Assembly (NCBI GenBank): GCA_016699915.1
Contig: CP064990.1
Span: 620,001 to 684,000 of the forward strand
Reading direction: 5' to 3'
Origin: Neisseriales bacterium
GTDB lineage: Bacteria; Pseudomonadota; Gammaproteobacteria; Burkholderiales; Q3-R57-64
Length of the DNA: 64,000 nt
Shown: piece after piece, positions 58,901-64,000 of the stretch
How positions within the stretch are numbered: position 1 is the first letter of the stretch
How the letters are laid out: each line of letters starts with the position of its first letter
Notes under the pieces: model-generated
Seen by the model: the letters and a program-made list of their open reading frames with translations, nothing else
What the model was told of the DNA's origin: nothing
Database searches by the model: none
Position numbers and translations under genes: made by a program

Positions 58901-60521
58901 CAATTTTTCCAAAAATCTTTTTTGCGAGCACTGAAATATCCCAATCAATTTTTGCGAGCTTGCTGTGTAAAGCATCAATATTTTCTTCCAAATGATTAAT
59001 TTCTTTTGCAGTGGTACTGCGATCTACACTTTGAATGGCAGATGAGATTTTTTGTATAGAATATTCAAATTGCTTTTGTCCATCTTGATCATTAGTTAAC
59101 AATGGTATGGCTAGGGGTTTAATCTCATCAGGCAATTGTTGATGCAAAACACTTAAGGCTGGATCTTTCATGGATGTAACTAATATGCGTTTACCATTGG
59201 CAAGAAAATGGCAAATAATATTTGCGATAGTATGGGTTTTTCCAGTTCCAGGAGGTCCTTGGACAACAACTCCACTATGAGACTCAAGACGCTGGATAAT
59301 TTTAACTTGCTCACCATTAAAGGGCTTAGGAAAATAAAAGTCTTTCGAATTATGCTCAAGATTCATTCCATCACGGTAAACAGTAGAAAAACCTCTAAAT
59401 TCTGCCAGCTTAATCTCCGGATTTTCAGTATCTGGCTCAGTAATGATTGCTAATACAGCTGGTGGAAATGCTTCTTGTTCTTCAACAGCTTTGATCATGC
59501 GATCAAGATCTTGTAAATAAGCACTATGAGTTCTCGGCCTAGCAAATAGTATCCAAGTATCGGTTACTTTTAATCGATCATCTGCCTTCGGAACAGCACG
59601 ATCACTCGGTTGAGTTTGGTCTAGCCAATAAATACCATGGGCATCTAAATTAGTTGCAGCATTTCTCAAAAGTGGCTCATATGTACTATGATCAAATGGT
59701 GAAATAACAACTTGAAGTTCATCGAAAAATTCTTTTGCGGCTTTTTCAAGACCAGTTGTTCCGTAATTTTTTTGAGAAACATACCAGTCTAATTCGACTC
59801 TTGGCTCGATATTGCTTCTTGGGCGAATCTCAATAGCAGCTGTTTTTTGATTAAGAGTAAGCTCGACTAATTGCCCAATGATCGGATAGCGAACGGTAGT
59901 TGCATTTGTTTTCCAAACTCCAACACCTATGCCCCATACAAGCTCAGGTTGCGCTTCAACAATTTCGCCATCAAGCTGTTGTTTTAATGTGTAAAGTTCG
60001 CTATATAACTTAATAGTATGAAGACGTTTCTTTTCCTCAAGAGACCAGGGTACCCACTGAAGCGCAACGTATTCATCGAAAAGCTTCTGAACCTTCATTG
60101 ATTCATTATAGTTTTCGATATTGATAAGTGCATCTGGATCAACAAATGGTCCTTTGCTTTCGCTTTCCTCTAGAGCTTGCTTTGGGAAATGCGTACCTGT
60201 TTTTATTAAAGAAGCACCACTTACCGTCGCGAGAAGTGTTGGTTCATTTTGCGGACCGTGCGTAAAACTAACCCATGGGCGAAGCCATATATTTGTAATC
60301 TCTGGTGGAGAAGTTTCGTGCAATCTATCAACGGACAACCAAATTTCATCATCATCTTGCTGAGAGATATTAAAGTGTATCCCAATCGCTCCGCTTAAAT
60401 TCTCCTCATAAAGCAAAAAATTGTTATGTGCAGATATATTTGCCACTGGGTTTCCGCGAAGACGAGTTGATTGAGAGCAAAACTGCAATAATTCAATCAA
60501 CCTTTGCTTTTGCATGTTCAC
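55914..60521 (-). pseudogene. Giant SF1 helicase with C-terminal Vsr/DUF559-like nuclease, one in-frame stop
   Basis: A single 1535-codon frame. Residues 1-400: no recognised domain. About 400-500: SF1B (Upf1/Dna2, AAA_11) lobe with Walker A GPPGTGKT at 422-429. 500-950: helical and coiled-coil insert. About 1050-1350: second part with LVIVDEASQ (Walker B, 1103-1111), VIVGDDKQ-like LIVGDDKQVSP, DFQGKERDIVFLS and FNVAASRARDRMYLV. C-terminus: Vsr/DUF559-like fold (FRIDMVVEG, LAIECDGDQYHG, RAGWVFWRC). A TAA at 57581-57579 interrupts the frame; the 71 codons after it are open and join the next ATG (57365) in phase. CAA to TAA is the simplest cause. Without readthrough the ATPase halves are separated. 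GTG start at 60521 (ATG 60515 possible). Confidence 0.85.
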
Positions 60522-60641
60522 GGTGATTACCTTGATTAAGCCAGTAAAGGTGGAAATTTTGAGCTAGTAAGTGACAAAAAGAACTCTAAAAGCACAAAAT
60601 CTGTCTGTATGGTAACAAGCTTTTGAAAATAGAAACCAAAG

Positions 60642-60721
60642 TATGAAAATAGCGATGCTTGTGGTTTTTTGAAAGCGGCCATATTCCTGCATTGAGCGAA
60701 ACGGGTTCTGCTTGCAAAAAA
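60642..60721 (+). repeat. Inverted partial copy of the vWA gene (left arm)
   Basis: This 80-base stretch matches the minus strand at 62210-62131 at 72 of 80 positions. It encodes the same peptide pieces (YENSDACGF, then in the shifted frame FFESGHIPALSETGSACKKG followed by stop), so it is a gene fragment in opposite orientation. The rest of 60536-60735 holds no gene I can identify. The two arms enclose the four-TM coiled-coil gene. Confidence 0.88.
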
Positions 60722-60735
60722 GGCTGAATTTTTTA

Positions 60736-61896
60736 TTACTCCAACCATTTTTTAAACCACTGCCATTTCTTAGGAACAAAACGAACACCTTCTAAGCTTT
60801 TAGTTGCTTGCGCAAAATTATCTAAAGCCACTTTGGAACTACTTAATACATTAGCCAATGATCCAATTTCTCTTTGGAGAGTGAATAAACCATCTGCACT
60901 TAACTTCATATTGTTCTTCATGACATCTAGATGATTATTTGCTGTTTTAAACCCATCTCCAAATGAAGAAAACTGGGTTAATAAATTTCCTGTGGCTCCC
61001 GTAATATTTTCAAAGGAAGCAACAAAAGATTTTTTGGTTTCGGTAAAACTAACAGCCACTTCCTTGAGCTCATTAAGAGACTTCAAAAAACTTGCAATTG
61101 ATTGATCAACACCTTTAGCATTTAAGTTAGTCACCATCTTTTGGTTGGCCTGACACAATTCATTCCCAACTTCATTGAAAGAACTATTGGCTTTTTTGGT
61201 CATTTCCTGTAGATCAGCAAAGCATGTTTTTAACGCTTCCGCATAATTGTTAGAATGTCTTGACATAGACTCCTGTGATTTGTTCATCTCCTGCACTAAA
61301 CCATTTACATCCTTTTTAAGTTGGCTGGTAAGGCCACTGATTTCATTACCTAATTGACCGTTTAATGCACTAATTTCTCTTCGGAAAACGCTTAATTGAT
61401 CATTTAGTGCTCGGTAAATCTTTTTAGGGTCAGCGCCATTCGTGTCAAACGTCGACTGAGCAGCTAAGAGAATTCTAGCCCATAAGCCAAACATCGTTGC
61501 CGTTAACCCCACCCCAAACTGGAATATAGCATGCTGAATCAATTGAGACTTATTTAAGTCATTAGAAGAATACAAAGCTTCAAAAATAAAAATGCTTGCT
61601 AAAGCACAAATCGTTAGAATAAAACCAAGATAATAGGCTAAATCGGCAGCATCAGGATCATCGACTAGACCTTGTGATTTAATAGAAAAGAAATAACCAA
61701 AGATAGTTACTGTATTGATAAAAAATATAGCAATCCCAAGCTTAATATGGCTAGATTCACTTACACCAGATTTAAAATATATAATCGAGGTAATGAGCAA
61801 AACAATTCCACAACCAAGAAAACGAGAGAATAAATCGCTGGCTTTTTTCTCAATCTCACTTGCTGTATTTTTAGTTAACTTAACATCCAAATTCAT
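60736..61896 (-). CDS. Four-TM membrane protein with long cytoplasmic helical tail (ZorA-like layout)
   Basis: A 386-residue protein not assigned to a family. Four hydrophobic segments at about 27-42, 52-71, 86-108 and 124-146 are followed by some 220 residues of alpha-helical, coiled-coil-type sequence rich in N, S, K, E with repeated ISALNGQLGNEISGLTSQL patterns, and a basic end (FVPKKWQWFKKW). The plan recalls MotA/TolQ-like subunits with long tails such as Zorya ZorA, but I see no convincing sequence motif for that family. Intact frame; starts 30 bases after the vWA gene and precedes the helicase. Confidence 0.7.
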   Translation of the reverse strand: MNLDVKLTKNTASEIEKKASDLFSRFLGCGIVLLITSIIYFKSGVSESSHIKLGIAIFFINTVTIFGYFFSIKSQGLVDDPDAADLAYYLGFILTICALASIFIFEALYSSNDLNKSQLIQHAIFQFGVGLTATMFGLWARILLAAQSTFDTNGADPKKIYRALNDQLSVFRREISALNGQLGNEISGLTSQLKKDVNGLVQEMNKSQESMSRHSNNYAEALKTCFADLQEMTKKANSSFNEVGNELCQANQKMVTNLNAKGVDQSIASFLKSLNELKEVAVSFTETKKSFVASFENITGATGNLLTQFSSFGDGFKTANNHLDVMKNNMKLSADGLFTLQREIGSLANVLSSSKVALDNFAQATKSLEGVRFVPKKWQWFKKWLE

Positions 61897-61926
61897 ATAA
61901 AACCTCTATAATTAGGCACATCAATA

Positions 61927-62831
61927 TTATTTAGAACGATCGGCAATTTCACTGGGGTCACAAGTAAACAGAATGCTATGCTCCTGAGACTGAAATAAAG
62001 CTCTCCAAAACGCAACAACGCCTTCCTTTTGCGGTTTTGATAAAATTTGACAAATAGCAACATTGCTACGCTCTTTTTGCTTGGTATTTTTTAAATATCC
62101 AAGTAAGTTTTTGCCTAATATATCGGTCCATTTTTTGCAAGCGGAACCCGTTTCGCTAAATGTAGGGATGTTGCCGCTTTCAAAAAACCACAAGTATCGC
62201 TGTTTTCATATAAATCCGAGAAAACGATCAGTTTACTACCAGCCTTCCAGTAAGTTGCATTCGATGTAACCGTTACTAAAGCCTCCACAATATGAGAACG
62301 ACCCGCATCCCACCTTTGTAAGATATCATCAACCGCCTTTTTAACATGACCCAAAGCAACATCCTTCACTCTCTTTTCTTCAGTCGCAGAAAGATCGGTC
62401 AAAAGCCAAGTTGTATTGGGAGGAAAGGAGCAATAGCTTGCCACCGGCGTCATCTCTGCAGGTTTTTGGTCAGAAAGTAAATAAATACTCGTTTTTTCAA
62501 TTTTCTTACCCCCTGTAATCCATGACCAAAATCCTTGTTCAACAAAAGCTGTTTCCTTAATCAGCCGATATAAATCCTCTATTTTGCCTTCGGGAATTTT
62601 GTCAGTTATGTCAACAAAAATAATATTTCTTTTGCCAATATAACTCTCATTTGCTGGGCAAACACAACGAGGTTCCAATTCTCCTTTTTTGCACTCAACA
62701 AATGTTGGAGGTTTAAAAAAATAGGCTACGCCAAACAAACATAATGCGAATACAATAGCAAAAAGCATCATACGCTTAGCTAAAACGCTTTCACCTGAGG
62801 TTTTTTGAGTAAGCGCCCTGTAATTTTTCAT
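61927..62831 (-). pseudogene. Single-pass membrane protein with vWA-like ectodomain, frameshifted
   Basis: The first frame (62831-62115) gives a membrane helix at 21-39, a cysteine-bearing stalk (ECKKGELEPRCVC), then a vWA-like core: NIIFVDITDKI (MIDAS-like DxTxx at 73-78), SHIVEALVTVTSN and SKLIVFSDLYENS. It ends early as LAKNGPIY. The rest lies in another frame down to 61927 (GNIPTFSETGSACKKWTDIL onward). One extra base in the run at 62182-62187 would give CGFFESGNIPTF and a 301-residue protein. The family is otherwise unrecognised. One base after the upstream gene, so operonic. Confidence 0.72.
62131..62210 (-). repeat. Inverted partial copy within the vWA gene (right arm)
   Basis: Partner of 60642-60721, 90% identical in inverse orientation, 1.4 kb apart. 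Five of the eight differences cluster in the GNIPTF/GHIPAL segment. Both copies carry the same six-base T run that causes the frameshift, so either the lesion predates duplication, gene conversion has spread it, or it is functional. Confidence 0.88.
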
Positions 62832-62832
62832 T

Positions 62833-64000
62833 TCAATTCAGAATGTACTCATCTTCTGCATTTGCTTGCGCTACTTTTTTTGAGCCATGTTTTTTATCCT
62901 CGGGCATTTTGGGGAAGTTAAGTAAATCAGTTATGTCAGATTTTTGCCACCAAACTTGCAAACTTTTCTTCTGGGAAAGAATTGATTTTTGCAATGTTTG
63001 AGCTTGTTGATGAATACCTTCCTTATTTTTTATAAAGTCTTCTAACTGTGTTTTATAACTTTCCAACTGCGTATTCTCAGATAGGCTTTGTATTTTTTGT
63101 GGGTAGTCATCAGTACCATTGGGCTGATGTGCACTGATGGTAATTTTAAAAATCTCTTGCAGTTGTTGATAAGCAAAATCAACCTGTTTTCGATCTTCTT
63201 CCCAAGCTTTTATTTCTCTTGCAATTTCTGGCAGATTCCCATTAAAGTCATCATAGGTTGACAAAATTCGCATGCCTAAATTATCTAAATCCAGATCCGC
63301 GCGTTGCTTAAGATCGGTACAATACACCCCACGAGCATTTTGCGCTTCCGCTAATCGCTTCGACCATTTATCAAACATTCTGGCGTAATGTCCATAACCG
63401 GGATAGGGATCATCTAATTGATAGCCTTTTTGAAAAGCTGCAATACCCATACTAATACCGATTAAGAACAACACCATGCTTTCTAACCAAAATGCATCAT
63501 TAAATCCTTCGTTCGCACTAATATAGCGATACCTATAAAAGGCAATAATGCCATTAATGATTAAAATTGCTAAGATGGAAAAAATAAGGTACCACGCGCC
63601 ACGCTTGGCTTTTCTTTTATTAATATGGTTTTTAATCCGATATGCAAAACCAAAAACTGTGTTCGATACAATATTCAGTGCAGCTATACCAAAAGCTACA
63701 AATAAAAAAGTTAAAAAATTGATTCCCTGCCTTAAGAAAAAAGCGTTGAATAACGCTTCAGCAATACCAAAAAACACTAACCAGTATAACGCATTCTTTC
63801 GATCAGAGTAAATTGCAGAAACGCTAATACCATTTGCCCCCTTAAATACCTCTAAATCCTTTTTAGTTTCTTGATATTTCTTAACAATGCGATCTACTTC
63901 AGCTTGATTCTGCGCCACCCACGATCTGATTTTACCTTCAAGGTCTTCTGGTGCGGCATGAGACAGCTCACTATATAAACCAGACTTTAACAATGCGGAT
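62833..64000 (-). CDS. Four-TM protein with flanking helical regions, start may lie off window
   Basis: At least 386 residues; the frame stays open to the right edge, so the TTG at 63993 may not be the true start. An N-terminal helical region (RSWVAQNQAEVDRIVKKYQE), hydrophobic segments at about 68-86, 92-118, 133-154 and 168-188, then a soluble C-terminal part with predicted coiled coils (about 290-350). No family recognised. Its stop precedes the vWA gene's ATG by one base, so the two are translationally linked. Together with the next two genes it forms a membrane module ahead of the helicase-nuclease. Confidence 0.7.
   Translation of the reverse strand, partial: SALLKSGLYSELSHAAPEDLEGKIRSWVAQNQAEVDRIVKKYQETKKDLEVFKGANGISVSAIYSDRKNALYWLVFFGIAEALFNAFFLRQGINFLTFLFVAFGIAALNIVSNTVFGFAYRIKNHINKRKAKRGAWYLIFSILAILIINGIIAFYRYRYISANEGFNDAFWLESMVLFLIGISMGIAAFQKGYQLDDPYPGYGHYARMFDKWSKRLAEAQNARGVYCTDLKQRADLDLDNLGMRILSTYDDFNGNLPEIAREIKAWEEDRKQVDFAYQQLQEIFKITISAHQPNGTDDYPQKIQSLSENTQLESYKTQLEDFIKNKEGIHQQAQTLQKSILSQKKSLQVWWQKSDITDLLNFPKMPEDKKHGSKKVAQANAEDEYILN

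Noticed and set aside
60536..60735. Small minus-strand frames between helicase and membrane gene
   Set aside because: They run antisense to the inverted vWA fragment, have no start context and resemble nothing.
60736..61896. Calling the four-TM protein ZorA and the locus Zorya
   Set aside because: Only the general layout matches. There is no ZorB-like OmpA-type partner, and the helicase-nuclease is Upf1/Dna2-like with a Vsr-type end, unlike ZorD or ZorE.
61927..62193. Separate 88-residue gene beginning MWFFESG
   Set aside because: It is the out-of-frame continuation of the vWA gene; one added base joins the two, and it has no ribosome binding site of its own.

Overview
The window looks like chromosome from a low-GC proteobacterium, most likely a betaproteobacterium with a host-associated or reduced life style. 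The lineage argument rests on gene order and small markers. A Maf nucleotidase sits beside a short tetrapyrrole-type methyltransferase, divergent from rpmF-plsX-fabH. xseA, a Trm112-like protein and adk are grouped. A small DUF3460-type protein follows guaB. tRNA-Ile(CAU) carries a group I intron closely resembling the Azoarcus one. Several familiar clusters have lost members: no yceD next to rpmF, no kdsB/lpxK before adk, no gmk beside rpoZ-spoT, no lptD/ksgA around surA-pdxA, and no ruvAB after ruvC. I cannot name the species.

Layout. 1-8.3 kb: fatty-acid/phospholipid genes (fabH, plsX), rpmF, maf, a SAM methyltransferase, mutT, yicC, dusA, ddl and glmS. 8.5-12.5 kb: a decayed accessory island beside tRNA-Phe, with a frameshifted COG2958/HrgA-like gene and a helicase-IV-like gene broken by five lesions. 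12.7-36.5 kb: minCDE, feoABC, xseA, trm112-adk, ppc, pepA-holC, mltA, kup, proS-rluB-greB, metK, dut, an OPT transporter and an XRE-ImmA regulator. 36.5-55.4 kb: the tRNA-Leu/Cys/Gly operon, pgsA-uvrC, guaB-DUF3460, ppa, surA-pdxA, an AmgK-like kinase, ruvC, rpoZ-spoT, ydcF, a CapD/WbpM-like dehydratase, the intron-bearing tRNA-Ile, the rpsU-dnaG-rpoD operon and tRNA-Ala(CGC).

55.6 kb to the right edge: a second accessory island, all on the minus strand and continuing off the window. Read in transcription order it holds a four-TM coiled-coil protein, a single-pass membrane protein with a von Willebrand A-like ectodomain, a four-TM protein with a long cytoplasmic helical tail (ZorA-like in layout only), a giant SF1 helicase with a C-terminal Vsr/DUF559-like nuclease, and a free-standing Gre-factor C-terminal domain. 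Membrane sensor or motor-like parts plus a helicase-nuclease are the architecture expected of an anti-phage system, and I do not recognise this combination. In this genome it is probably damaged: the helicase has one in-frame UAA between Walker A and Walker B, and the vWA gene has a one-base frameshift. An 80-bp, 90%-identical inverted repeat brackets the ZorA-like gene.

Core genes appear intact, so decay is concentrated in the two islands. Exceptions worth checking are an XRE-ImmA protein whose zinc motif reads YELGH instead of HELGH, a SpoT with altered synthetase signatures, and an mltA whose signal peptide can only be reached from a non-standard AUC start.
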